Below, piece after piece: positions 17,690 to 25,968 of a DNA stretch of 64,000 nucleotides. Made by a program: the position numbers and the translations under genes. The notes under the pieces are model-generated. The model searched no databases. It saw only the letters and a program-made list of their open reading frames with translations, and was not told where the DNA came from. This DNA comes from JAVJSF01 sp040219555. GTDB lineage: Bacteria > Actinomycetota > Thermoleophilia > Miltoncostaeales > Miltoncostaeaceae. Location: assembly GCA_040219555.1 (NCBI GenBank), contig JAVJSF010000001.1:111391-175390 (forward strand), given 5' to 3'. Numbering within the stretch: position 1 is the stretch's first letter; each line of letters starts with the position of its first letter.

Positions 17690-18793
17690 ATGCCGACAGA
17701 GACGCCGACCCTCGTGGTGATGGAGGGTGACCAGACCGGCCAGGAACTCCTGGACGAGGCCCTGCGGGTGATGGCGCCCGACGTGATCGGGATGGACCTC
17801 ACCATCGAGCGGCACGACCTCTCCCTGCCCGGGCGCCGGTCCAGCGCCAACGGCGTCGTCCACGAGGCCGCCGCGGCGATGTTCCGCCACGGGTACGGGC
17901 TGAAGGCGGCGACGGTCACCCCCGAGGCGGCCGGCGACGTCGGCAGCCCCAACGCCCTGCTGCGTGAGGCGATCGGTGGCAAGGTGATCATCCGCACCGG
18001 CCGGCGACTGGCCGGGGTGCGCCCGGTCGCGGGTATCCACGCGCCCATCTCGGTGGTGCGCATGGCCGTCGACGACGCCTACAACGCGCGCGAGCACCGC
18101 GAAGAGGGGCCCGACGGCGACGAGGTGGCCTGGCGCGTCGAGCACATCTCCCGGCGCACCTGTCGCGCCGTGGCCGAGTTCTCGTTCCTGCAGGCCCGGC
18201 GGATGCGCGCGACGGTGTTCGGCGGGCCCAAGTGGACGGTGTCGCCGGTGTACGAGGGCATGCTGAAGGAGGAGCTCGACGCGGCGGCCGAGCGCCACCC
18301 CGACGTCCGCTACCGGCCGATGCTGATCGACGCCCTCTACGCGGCGCTGATCAGCCACGAGGGCGACGCGCTGGTGGTCCCGACCCTGAACCGCGACGGC
18401 GACTGCCTGTCGGACATGGTCCTGCAGCTCTTCGGCTCCATCGCCGGCGCCGAGTCGCAACTGCTGGCCTTCGACGACGACCTGAAGGCCTCTGTCGTCA
18501 TGGCCGAGGCCCCCCACGGCACGGCGCCCACCCTGGAGGGCAAGAACGTCGCCAACCCGCTGGCCATGATCCTGGCCGCCGCGTCGGTGCTCCCGTACAT
18601 GCCCGACCCTCGCGCCACCGTGGCCTCCCGGGCCATCTACGAGGGCGCCCTGGAGGCCATCGCCGAGGGGGTGCGCACCGCGGACCTGCACGGGGCCTCC
18701 TCCACCTCGGAGTTCACGGATGAGGTCATCCGCCGCGTGCGGACCAAGCTCGATGTCTGGTCCGCCCTGGGGGACACCGCCGGCCGGTACTGA
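17690..18793 (+). CDS. Isocitrate/isopropylmalate dehydrogenase family protein
   Basis: 367 aa NAD(P)-dependent beta-decarboxylating dehydrogenase. Seen: EGDQTGQEL near the N-terminus (family GDGIGPE), a Lys-Tyr element around GGPKWTVSPVYEGMLKEEL, the metal-binding run NRDGDCLSDMVLQ near residue 230, and the cofactor loop EAPHGTAP near residue 265. Substrate-side residues diverge from both LeuB and Icd, and it is not beside leuC/leuD. Isocitrate, isopropylmalate, homoisocitrate or tartrate are all possible. Confidence 0.75.
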   Translation: MPTETPTLVVMEGDQTGQELLDEALRVMAPDVIGMDLTIERHDLSLPGRRSSANGVVHEAAAAMFRHGYGLKAATVTPEAAGDVGSPNALLREAIGGKVIIRTGRRLAGVRPVAGIHAPISVVRMAVDDAYNAREHREEGPDGDEVAWRVEHISRRTCRAVAEFSFLQARRMRATVFGGPKWTVSPVYEGMLKEELDAAAERHPDVRYRPMLIDALYAALISHEGDALVVPTLNRDGDCLSDMVLQLFGSIAGAESQLLAFDDDLKASVVMAEAPHGTAPTLEGKNVANPLAMILAAASVLPYMPDPRATVASRAIYEGALEAIAEGVRTADLHGASSTSEFTDEVIRRVRTKLDVWSALGDTAGRY

Positions 18794-18817
18794 CCCCGCC
18801 GGAGCCCGGATGCGGAG

Positions 18818-19633
18818 TCAGCGCGCCGGCGCGTCCGCCACGTCGGGGCTCCCGTCGAGCGCGCCGCCGTCGGCGTTCACAAGGGCCGCCTCGAGGTGGT
18901 AGTCGCCCTCGGTGCCCTGCTGGATCTCGTCCAGCACCCAGCCGTGCTCCGGGTGGCGGGCGAAGCTCCAGAACTGCACGAACTTCGTGACGGACTCGCG
19001 GTTGCCGTTGACCATCTCGCCGGTCCGGGTGTCCTCCATCCAGTCGCGCGCGGAGCACTCGATGCGGGCGACGAAACGGTCCTCCCCGTCGTCGGTGACG
19101 TTGTGGATGCGCACCAGGGACACGTCGCCGAGCGCCAGGTCCTCGATCCGGTTCACCCGGTGCTGCGCCTCCAGGCCCTCGAGCTGCAGGCGGTGGCGCT
19201 CGTAGAGGGAATCCGACACGAACGGGCGCGATGCCTGGATGTCGCGTCTCTCCCACGACATCTGGACCGGGAAGAAGGCCTCGGTCACCCTTGCGCGCAG
19301 GTGGTGCGGGTGCCAGTAGCCGTCGCCCACGTCGGCCAGCAGCGCCTGGCGCTCGGCCTCGGAGGTGCGCGCGCGGCGTTTGCGCAGCGCCCACCACGAC
19401 ACGAGGGCGGAGCCGCCGCCGAAGGCCACGAACATGGCCGCGACTATCAGAAGGTCCAGCCACAAGATGCCGGTCAGCTCTCCGTCGCCCGAGCCACCGG
19501 ACGACGAGGATGATCCGCCGCCACCACCACCGCCACTGCCGGTCGAGCCGCCGGCCAAGCCGAGTGCGGTGGCCGGGAACCAGCCGAGCGTCAGCGCGGC
19601 GAGGACCCCCTTCCTGCGACGGACGCCCATCAT
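18818..19633 (-). CDS. Tim44-like domain membrane protein
   Basis: About 271 aa. An N-terminal hydrophobic signal or anchor (residues 8-27) is followed by a long Gly/Ser linker and a transmembrane segment (about 55-78, WLDLLIVAAMFVAFGGGSALVSWW). A C-terminal Tim44-like domain follows, with WERRDIQASRPFVSDSLYERH and FVQFWSFARHPEHGWVLDEIQQG. In bacteria the family is poorly characterised; the fold binds lipids or hydrophobic ligands. Starts at 19639 (GTG), 19633 or 19630 are all possible. Confidence 0.75.
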   Translation of the reverse strand: MMGVRRRKGVLAALTLGWFPATALGLAGGSTGSGGGGGGGSSSSSGGSGDGELTGILWLDLLIVAAMFVAFGGGSALVSWWALRKRRARTSEAERQALLADVGDGYWHPHHLRARVTEAFFPVQMSWERRDIQASRPFVSDSLYERHRLQLEGLEAQHRVNRIEDLALGDVSLVRIHNVTDDGEDRFVARIECSARDWMEDTRTGEMVNGNRESVTKFVQFWSFARHPEHGWVLDEIQQGTEGDYHLEAALVNADGGALDGSPDVADAPAR

Positions 19634-19660
19634 GGGCACAAGCCTACCCGGCGGGCGGTC

Positions 19661-19762
19661 CTACCGGCGATCCTGCCTGCGGTTGCGGTGCACGATCAGC
19701 CCCACGGTCAGCGCGACCAGCGCGACCACCAGGACGAGCGGGAACAGGAGGGCGATGCTCAC
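19661..19762 (-). CDS. 33-aa single-pass membrane microprotein
   Basis: A GTG start overlaps the preceding MarR-like stop by 4 bp (GTGA, 19759-19762). It encodes 33 residues: SIALLFPLVLVVALVALTVG is a full transmembrane helix, followed by LIVHRNRRQDRR, a basic cytoplasmic tail. The positive-inside tail and coupled start argue that this is a real gene. Function is unknown; it is the last gene of the five-gene ferredoxin operon. Confidence 0.5.
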   Translation of the reverse strand: MSIALLFPLVLVVALVALTVGLIVHRNRRQDRR

Positions 19763-20217
19763 GCGGGCGCGTCGCCCTCCGGGTCCTCCTCCACGCTGGG
19801 CCCCTCGGCCAGCATCTCCAGCAGGTCCTCAACCGTGAAGCGGCCGGCCTGCATCGAGGCCACCAGGCCGTAGACCGTGGCGGTGTGGGGGCGCTCCAGC
19901 ACGTACTCGCGCATCGCCACGTTGGCGTCCTCCTCGATCGCCGCGGCCTGCTCGCGCCCGCGCTCCGAGAGCTCGAGCCCGTTGGGCCGCATCTGCGCCA
20001 TGCGCAGGTCGATCAGGCGGCTGCACAGGGGGGCCACCAGCTCGGGGTCGGCCCCGATGCGCCCGGCCACGGCGGTGATGGGCTGCGCCCCCTCGTTGCG
20101 CACGAGGTCGCGCAGGATCAGGTAGGAGCCCGAGGACAGGCCGGCCTGGCTGACGCGCTCGTCGAGCACGGCGGCCAGCTCCGCCAGGAGCTTGAGATCG
20201 TCCTCGTCGCGGTACAT
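19759..20217 (-). CDS. MarR-like winged-helix protein
   Basis: 152 aa. Helical dimerisation segment at the start (LAELAAVLDERVSQAGL), then a winged helix: SYLILRDLVRNEG, ITAVAGRIGADPELVAPLCSRLIDLRMA and the wing QMRPNGLELSERGREQ. This matches MarR architecture, although the extended C-terminus is acidic. ATG 20217 sits in a 1-bp TGATG overlap with the upstream gene, so it is co-translated with the ferredoxin operon. DNA target not known. Confidence 0.65.
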   Translation of the reverse strand: MYRDEDDLKLLAELAAVLDERVSQAGLSSGSYLILRDLVRNEGAQPITAVAGRIGADPELVAPLCSRLIDLRMAQMRPNGLELSERGREQAAAIEEDANVAMREYVLERPHTATVYGLVASMQAGRFTVEDLLEMLAEGPSVEEDPEGDAPA

Positions 20218-20543
20218 CAGGGCCCGACGCGGTGTGCCGGTGCCGGCCGGGTGGATGAGCGCGTCGCGCCCGCCCAGGTGCGACCGGCGATGCCCATCAT
20301 GTCCAGGGTCCTCAGCGCGGAGCGCACCACGCCGGCGCGGGCGCCGTGCCCGTGCGTGTTGGCGACGGTGATGGCGAAGTCGTGGTCGGCGGGCCCGAAC
20401 TGCGGCCGGGCGTTGGCGCGTGCCAGGGCCACGCGGGCGTCGTTGAGCCGCCGGCCGTCGTCCAGGGTCACGTGCACCTCGAAGAACGACCAATCGGCGG
20501 GCTGGTCGTCGAGGATTCCGTCGAAGGAGCCGGCGTGACTCAT
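20217..20543 (-). CDS. Uncharacterised protein in ferredoxin operon
   Basis: 108 aa, no recognised domain. It starts MSHAGSFDGILDDQPADWSFFEVHV. The centre has a beta-like run (FEVHVTLDDGRRLNDARVALARA) and DHDFAITVANTHGHGARAGVV, with two His in THGH that could bind metal. ATG at 20543 overlaps the ferredoxin stop by 4 bp; its stop touches the MarR-like start. Association with the ferredoxin is the only functional hint. Confidence 0.6.
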   Translation of the reverse strand: MSHAGSFDGILDDQPADWSFFEVHVTLDDGRRLNDARVALARANARPQFGPADHDFAITVANTHGHGARAGVVRSALRTLDMMGIAGRTWAGATRSSTRPAPAHRVGP

Positions 20544-20848
20544 GCCGTGTCCCCGCCGAGGCGCGCCGCGACCAGCCGCTGCACGGGCGTGCCGCCCGCG
20601 ATGTGGCCGGTCACGATCTCCGGAACGTCGTCGGCGGTCACCCCGCCGTACCAGACCCCGTCCGGGTACACGCACACCGTCGGTCCCGCTCCGCACATCG
20701 GCCCCACGCACCCGCACTGGGTCTGGACCACCTCGTCCTCGCCGCCGCCGAGGGCCTCCAGCTCGCGCGCGAACGCCGTGTAGGTGTCCTGCGAGCCCCG
20801 GCTGGTGCAGTCGGGTCCGCGGCAGATGAGGATGTGGGCTCGGGTCAA
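20540..20848 (-). CDS. Thioredoxin-like [2Fe-2S] ferredoxin
   Basis: 102 aa protein of the thioredoxin-fold (2Fe-2S) ferredoxin family. It opens with a strand and CRGPDCTSRGS, then QTQCGCVGPMCGAGPTVCVYPDGVWYGGV; these Cys are the cluster ligands in the family. It probably transfers single electrons, but the partner is unknown. No ATG or GTG fits; TTG at 20848 has GGAG upstream and overlaps the DUF1802 stop by 4 bp (TTGA). Confidence 0.75.
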   Translation of the reverse strand: MTRAHILICRGPDCTSRGSQDTYTAFARELEALGGGEDEVVQTQCGCVGPMCGAGPTVCVYPDGVWYGGVTADDVPEIVTGHIAGGTPVQRLVAARLGGDTA

Positions 20849-21417
20849 TGGGCTGCTCCAAGGGTGAGGATGGACTCGACGCGCCCGGCCGCTGCCGCGA
20901 AGGCGTCGTCGTCGAGGGCGGGGGTCAGGCCGGCGGGCGCCCCGATGTATTCCGGCAGGTCGACCCAGCTCACGCAGCCGCCGTGCTCGGCGCCGACCTC
21001 CAGCACCGGAGGGGTGTCGACCCGCCACACGCGCAGCACCACCGCCCACAGCGGGTGCTTGCGACGCCAGCGCAGGCGCTCGGCGGCGTAGTCGTCGGCG
21101 AGGATGTGCTCGGGTCCGAGAGCGGCCAGCGCGTCCGGGTCGGCGATCGGATGGGCGGCGTGGATCGACGCGTACGCGGGCAGGGGGAGCAGATCGGGAT
21201 CCTCGCGCCGGTCCAGGACCTCGGCGAACACGCCGCGCCAGCGCTCGGCGACCAGTTCGGGTCGCTGGTGGAGGTATCCCGGGAACAGGTAGAAGCGCGG
21301 GTGGGGGAGGGCGAAGCGCTTCTCGCCGATCCCGCCCTTGCGCACGATGAGGACCTGATGCCCCCGGCGCAGGGCCTCGATCGTGACGGCCCACTCTTTG
21401 AGCGCGTGCTCTGGCAC
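20845..21417 (-). CDS. DUF1802 family protein
   Basis: 190 aa. Matches the DUF1802 layout: LKEWAVTIEALRRGHQVLIVRKGGI, then PRFYLFPGYLHQRPELV and later WAVVLRVWRVDTP. The repeated Lys/Arg and His residues suggest a nucleic acid or nucleotide ligand, but no activity is established. First gene of a run of five overlapping genes on the minus strand ending at 19661. Confidence 0.75.
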   Translation of the reverse strand: MPEHALKEWAVTIEALRRGHQVLIVRKGGIGEKRFALPHPRFYLFPGYLHQRPELVAERWRGVFAEVLDRREDPDLLPLPAYASIHAAHPIADPDALAALGPEHILADDYAAERLRWRRKHPLWAVVLRVWRVDTPPVLEVGAEHGGCVSWVDLPEYIGAPAGLTPALDDDAFAAAAGRVESILTLGAAH

Positions 21418-21499
21418 CCGTCCAGACTACCGCAGGCGTCCGTCACCACGACCATGACGTCCGGCCGCGGTGAGGTGCCCCCCTGATACCCTCGGAGGC

Positions 21500-22585
21500 A
21501 TGATCGACGCCATTCTCACCCGCGCCGCCGACGGCGGGCGCATCACTCCCGAGGAGGCGGTGGCGCTCCATCGCGACGCGCCGCTGGCCGACCTCGGTGC
21601 CGCCGCCGACGCCGTGGTGCGTCGTGCCCACGGCGACATCGTCACCTACAACGTCAATGCCCACCTCAACCCCACCAACATCTGCGTGGTCGGGTGCGGC
21701 TTCTGCGCGTTCGCCGTGTGGACCGAGAAGGATCCGGACGCCTACGCCTACAGCGTGGACCAGCTGGTGGACCGCGCCCAGCAGCTCGCCGACCTCGGCA
21801 TCACCGAGCTGCACATCGTGGGCGGCATGACCAAGGAGTACGGGCTCGAGTACTACGAGGAGCTGTTCTCGGAGCTCAAGGCCACCCTGCCGCACGTGTC
21901 GCTGACGGCCCTGACCGCGGTGGAGGTCGACTTCGTCGCGCGCCTGTCCAAGGTGTCGCACGCCGAGGCGCTGCGCCGCCTGCGCGCGGCCGGCCACGAC
22001 ACCATGCCCGGCGGCGGTGCCGAGGTGTTCAGCCCGCGCGTGCGCAAGATCATCGCCGACCGCAAGGTTCCGGCCGAGACCTGGCTGGAGGTGCACCGCG
22101 AGGCGCACGGCCAGGGCCTGCGCACCAACGCCACCTTGCTGTTCGGGCACTTCGAGACGCCGGACGAGCAGGTGGACCACATGCGCCAGCTCCGCGAGCT
22201 CCAGGACGACACGGGCGGCTTCCAGGCCTTCATCCCGCTGCCGTTCCTGCCGGGCAACACCGACTTCGCCTACCTGCCGGGCCCGTCGCGCGAGGAGAAG
22301 CTGCGCACCATCGCGGTGGCGCGCCTGTTCCTCGACAACTTCGCCCACATCAAGGGCCACTGGGTCATGCTGGGCGAGGAGATCACCTCCGAGGCGCTCT
22401 CCTTCGGCCTGGACGACCTGTCGGGCACCCTCACCGAGGAGCGCATCGCGCACGCCACCACCGTGCAGACCCCCCTCGGCCTGTCGCAGGACCGGATGGA
22501 GACGCTCATCCGCGCCGGCGGCAAGGTGCCGGGGGAGCGGGGGACGCTGTACCAGCCGGTCAGCCGCGACGAGGTGGCCGCGTAG
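21500..22585 (+). CDS. mqnE: Aminofutalosine synthase MqnE (radical SAM)
   Basis: 361 aa radical SAM enzyme that joins SAM and 3-(1-carboxyvinyloxy)benzoate to make aminofutalosine, an early step of futalosine-route menaquinone synthesis. The cluster motif is CVVGCGFC (Cx3Cx2C) after YNVNAHLNPTNI; MPGGGAEVFS is typical of MqnE. The other mqn genes are not here. ATG 21500 has GGAGG only one base away, so the start at GTG 21470 cannot be excluded. Confidence 0.88.
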   Translation: MIDAILTRAADGGRITPEEAVALHRDAPLADLGAAADAVVRRAHGDIVTYNVNAHLNPTNICVVGCGFCAFAVWTEKDPDAYAYSVDQLVDRAQQLADLGITELHIVGGMTKEYGLEYYEELFSELKATLPHVSLTALTAVEVDFVARLSKVSHAEALRRLRAAGHDTMPGGGAEVFSPRVRKIIADRKVPAETWLEVHREAHGQGLRTNATLLFGHFETPDEQVDHMRQLRELQDDTGGFQAFIPLPFLPGNTDFAYLPGPSREEKLRTIAVARLFLDNFAHIKGHWVMLGEEITSEALSFGLDDLSGTLTEERIAHATTVQTPLGLSQDRMETLIRAGGKVPGERGTLYQPVSRDEVAA

Positions 22586-22590
22586 CACCT

Positions 22591-22632
22591 CGCGGCCGGG
22601 CGGTCCGCTGTCGGCGGATCCGCCCGGCCGCG
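22591..22632. terminator. Strong bidirectional terminator hairpin between mqnE and ABC permease
   Basis: Outer arms CGCGGCCGGGCGG (22591-22603) and CCGCCCGGCCGCG (22620-22632) are perfect 13-bp complements. Inner arms TCCGC and GCGGA add 5 bp around a TGTCG loop, with one T bulge. It lies between convergent stops and can serve both strands. Confidence 0.7.
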
Positions 22633-22638
22633 CCGCGC

Positions 22639-23454
22639 TCAGGCGATCGGCCTGCGGCGCATCCCCAGGTAGGCCAGCAGCCCCAGGAGGGCACACCAGC
22701 CGAGGGCCCACACGGCCGTCTGCCAGCCTGTGGCCTGCAGGAGGACCTCGTTGCCGTTGATGTCCACCCGCGGCACCGCCGGCCCGGTGGCATCGCGCAC
22801 CTGGAGTTCCTCCATCAGGGGCGAGGTGGGGATGCGCGGCGAGATGAGGTAGGCGCCGTTGATGCCCGCCCCAGCCGTTCCGATGATGTCCTGGTCGGCG
22901 GCGGCCTTGAGGTTCACCATCGCCTGGGCGGTGATGAAAACCGACACGCCGAAGATCGCCGAGACGGCGGGGTTCACCACGCTGCTCCCGGCCGCCGCGG
23001 CGGTCAGGGTCAGGAGCAGCGCGATGCCCATGAGGGCGGTGTGGAGGGCGAGGTCGGCGTCGCCTCCCAGCGATACCGCCACGGAGGCCCCCTGGGCTGA
23101 CAGGCCCCAGACCACCAGCACCGCCACGAGCCCCGCGACCCGCGCCAGGAGGGCGCCCGCGACGAGGCCCACCCGGGAGGCGCCGTTGCCCAGCAGCGCG
23201 CCGAAGTGCCCGCTGTCGGAGTCGGTGTTGAGCGCGGCCGCGCCCAGCGCCGCCGCGACGGCCAGGCCGCCCAACAGCAGCAGCGTGGCGGCCCCCTGGC
23301 GCAGGTCGTCCTCGCGGGCGAGCCCCTGCTCGCCGAGGGCGCTGAGCGCGATCAGCACGGCGGCCACCGGGCCGGCGGCGAGCGCCCAGAGGAACCAGCG
23401 CCGGCGCACCAGTCGGCGGGCCTCGAGCGCGGACACGGACAGCGCGACCCTCAT
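22639..23454 (-). CDS. ABC-2 type permease
   Basis: 271 aa with six predicted membrane segments: around residues 20-42 (FLWALAAGPVAAVLIALSAL), 58-75, 95-118, 138-160, 163-180 and 245-265. No binding domain. Its start overlaps the ATPase gene by 4 bp (23451-23454). The partner is the degenerate ABC ATPase upstream, so the pair may move a lipid or export product; substrate unknown. Confidence 0.7.
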   Translation of the reverse strand: MRVALSVSALEARRLVRRRWFLWALAAGPVAAVLIALSALGEQGLAREDDLRQGAATLLLLGGLAVAAALGAAALNTDSDSGHFGALLGNGASRVGLVAGALLARVAGLVAVLVVWGLSAQGASVAVSLGGDADLALHTALMGIALLLTLTAAAAGSSVVNPAVSAIFGVSVFITAQAMVNLKAAADQDIIGTAGAGINGAYLISPRIPTSPLMEELQVRDATGPAVPRVDINGNEVLLQATGWQTAVWALGWCALLGLLAYLGMRRRPIA

Positions 23455-24074
23455 CGCGGCCTCCCACCCGTCAGCGCCAGGCGGGCGCCGAGCGCCGGCC
23501 CCAGGCCGCCGGGCGCCCGGGCAGCGGCCAGCACGGCCGCCCCGCGGGCGCGGGCCGCGGCGATCTCGGCGAGGGTTTCGGGGAGCACCCAGGGGTCGTC
23601 CAGGATCACCACCGCGGGGTCGCCGACGATGGCCATCGCGAGGCTGAGGCGACGGAAGCCTTCCGCGTCGAGGCGGCGCGTGCGGTAGCCGGCCACGTAG
23701 TAGAGCCCGGCGCGCTCCACGGCGTCGTCCACCGCGGCCGCGCCCAGGCGCGCCCGGCGCATCGCGGCCACCGCGGCCACCGCTTCCCGCACCCGCAGGT
23801 GTCCCGCGAAGTCGCGCCCCTCGGGGCCGAAGCCCACGTCGCCGGCGCGCGCGGCGAACGGCGGCGCACCGAGTACGCGCACGTGGCCGCCGGCGGGCAG
23901 CAGTCCTGCGACGGCGCGCAGCACGCTGGTCTTGCCCGACAGCGGACCGCCCTGCACCAGCAGCCCGTCACCCGGATGGATCGTCAGGTGCACGTCGCGC
24001 ACCGCCGCGTCGGTGCCCCCGTGGTAGTGGACCTCGAGGTCCGCGACGGCGACCGCCGGCATGGGGTCGGTCAC
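23451..24074 (-). CDS. Degenerate ABC transporter ATP-binding protein
   Basis: 207 aa, shorter than the usual 230-300. Walker A GGPLSGKT near residue 40 is intact. The signature segment reads RLDAEGFRRLSLAM, without a recognisable LSGGQ. Walker B is VVILDDP, with Asp where the catalytic Glu normally stands, and no switch His is visible. ATP binding is likely but hydrolysis may be weak. GTG 24074 overlaps manB by 4 bp. Confidence 0.7.
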   Translation of the reverse strand: MTDPMPAVAVADLEVHYHGGTDAAVRDVHLTIHPGDGLLVQGGPLSGKTSVLRAVAGLLPAGGHVRVLGAPPFAARAGDVGFGPEGRDFAGHLRVREAVAAVAAMRRARLGAAAVDDAVERAGLYYVAGYRTRRLDAEGFRRLSLAMAIVGDPAVVILDDPWVLPETLAEIAAARARGAAVLAAARAPGGLGPALGARLALTGGRPR

Positions 24075-25426
24075 GTGGCGCGGATCACATCGAGGACCTC
24101 GTCGCGCCGGCGCTCCATGTCCTCGAACGAGCGCGTGGACTCGAGGTTCAGGCGCAGCAGGGGCTCGGTGTTCGATGCGCGCACGTTGAAGTGCCAGTCG
24201 TCGTAGTCCACCGAAAGGCCGTCCATCTCGGTGATGCGCGCGTCGCCGTAGCGGGCACGCACGCGCTCGAGGGCCGCCCCGGCGTCGGGGACCGTCGAGT
24301 TGATCTCGCCGGAGATGTGGTACCGGGTGCGGAACTCCTCGATCAGTTCCGACAGCGAGCGGCCCGCGCGGCTGATCATCTCCATCACCAGCAGGGCGGG
24401 CACCAGGCCGGTGTCGGCGTAGGAGAAGTCGCGGAAGTAGTAGTGGCCGCTCACCTCGCCGGCAAAGAGCGCGTCGATCTCGCGCATCCGGCGCTTGATG
24501 AACGCGTGGCCCACCCGGTGCATGTCCGGTGTGCCACCCGCGGCCAGGACGGTGTCGCGCACCGCCCACGACGCGCGCAGGTCGTAGACGATCGGGTAGG
24601 CGCCGTGGCGGCCCAGCAGGTGGCGCGCCAAGAGCGCGGTCAGGAAGTCGCCGGCCACGAAATCGCCACGGTCGTCGATGAAGAAGCACCGGTCGGCGTC
24701 GCCGTCGAAGGCGATGCCGAGATCCGCCCCCTCCTCGCGCACCTTCCCCTCGACGAAGGCCCGGTTCTCGGGCAGCAACGGGTTGGGCTGATGGTGTGGG
24801 AAGCGGCCGTCGGGGTCCAGGTAGCAACCCACGGCCTCGATGCCCGGAAGTCGCTCGATGACCGGCGGCAGGTAGAGGCCCGCCATGCCGTTGGCCGCGT
24901 CGAGCACCACCTTCAGGCCGGTGATCGCGTCCGGGTCGACGAACGAGAGCGCCTTGGCGACGAAGCGGTCCAGCAGGCCCGTGTCGCGCGTGCGCGTGCC
25001 CTGGGGCGAGGGGTGTGCCGGCGGCCCGGCCAGGGCGATGCGCCCCACCTCGCCGATGCCGCTGTCCCCCGACAGGGGCAGGGCCCCCTGGCTGACCAGC
25101 TTCATCCCCGTGTACTCGGGCGGGTTGTGGCTGGCGGTGATGCAGGCGCCGGCGTCGAGGCCGCCGTCCGCCACCGCGAAGTAGAGCATCTCGGTGGCGC
25201 ACAGCCCCAGGTCGATGATGTCCGCACCGGCGCCATGCGCCCCATCGGCGAAGGCGGCCGCCATCGACGGCGACGAGAGCCGGACGTCGTGTCCCACGGC
25301 CAGCCGGCGCGCTCCGGTCAGGGTCACGAAGGCCGCGCCCACCGCGTGGGCGCCCTCCTCGTCGAGTTCGTCGCGGTACAGGCCGCGGACGTCGTAGGCC
25401 TTGAAGACCTGGGGCAGCAGCGTCAT
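24071..25426 (-). CDS. manB: Phosphomannomutase/phosphoglucomutase
   Basis: 451 aa alpha-D-phosphohexomutase that interconverts hexose 6- and 1-phosphates for cell-wall or glycan precursors. The phosphoserine loop is ITASHNPPEYTGMK near residue 101; the metal loop is DGDADRCFFID near residue 243; the sugar loop GEVSGHYYF and a C-terminal phosphate site (NVRASNTEPLLRLN) are present. It overlaps the HIT gene and the ABC gene by 4 bp each. Confidence 0.9.
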   Translation of the reverse strand: MTLLPQVFKAYDVRGLYRDELDEEGAHAVGAAFVTLTGARRLAVGHDVRLSSPSMAAAFADGAHGAGADIIDLGLCATEMLYFAVADGGLDAGACITASHNPPEYTGMKLVSQGALPLSGDSGIGEVGRIALAGPPAHPSPQGTRTRDTGLLDRFVAKALSFVDPDAITGLKVVLDAANGMAGLYLPPVIERLPGIEAVGCYLDPDGRFPHHQPNPLLPENRAFVEGKVREEGADLGIAFDGDADRCFFIDDRGDFVAGDFLTALLARHLLGRHGAYPIVYDLRASWAVRDTVLAAGGTPDMHRVGHAFIKRRMREIDALFAGEVSGHYYFRDFSYADTGLVPALLVMEMISRAGRSLSELIEEFRTRYHISGEINSTVPDAGAALERVRARYGDARITEMDGLSVDYDDWHFNVRASNTEPLLRLNLESTRSFEDMERRRDEVLDVIRAT

Positions 25427-25968
25427 GTGGCGGTGAATCCCGGTTGCAGGAGGTCGTAGGTCTCATCGAGGTGCTGGGGCATCACGCGGACGTCGCCCAC
25501 CACCGGCATGAAGTTGGTGTCGCCCGCCCAGCGCGGCACCACGTGCAGGTGTACGTGTTCGGCGATCCCGGCCCCGCCGGCGCGCCCCTGGTTCATGCCG
25601 AGGTTGAAGCCCTGGGGGTGCATCCGCTCCTGGATCACGCCCTGGGCGCGCTGGGTGAGGGTCATCATCTCGGTGAGCGTCCCGGCGTCGAGGGCGGTGA
25701 TGCTGTCGACGTGCCGGAACGGGATCACCATCAGGTGCCCGTTGTTGTACGGGTACAGGTTCATGATCACGAAGCAGAGCGCCCCGCGATGGAGGATGTA
25801 GGCGCCCCGGTCGTCGCCCGAGGCGGGGAGGTCGCAGAAGACGCAGCCGGTGGGCCCGCCGCGCTCGGCGCCGGCGGTGACGTAGCTCATCCGCCACGGC
25901 GACCACATGATGTCCCGGGCCGGCACGCCGCCCGGGGTTCCATCGGGGCCCGCGGTGCTCAGAGCCAC
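25423..25968 (-). CDS. HIT family nucleotide hydrolase/phosphorylase
   Basis: About 181 aa. Zinc-type N-terminus (CVFCDL with Cys pair), YPYNNGHLMVIPFRH, and the HIT triad HVHLHVVPRW near residue 137. Members of this type act on diadenosine tetraphosphate or AMP derivatives. GTG 25968 gives a 10-bp overlap with corA; GTG 25926 or ATG 25908 (MWSPWRMSY) are alternatives. Third gene from the 3' end of the corA operon. Confidence 0.8.
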   Translation of the reverse strand: MALSTAGPDGTPGGVPARDIMWSPWRMSYVTAGAERGGPTGCVFCDLPASGDDRGAYILHRGALCFVIMNLYPYNNGHLMVIPFRHVDSITALDAGTLTEMMTLTQRAQGVIQERMHPQGFNLGMNQGRAGGAGIAEHVHLHVVPRWAGDTNFMPVVGDVRVMPQHLDETYDLLQPGFTAT

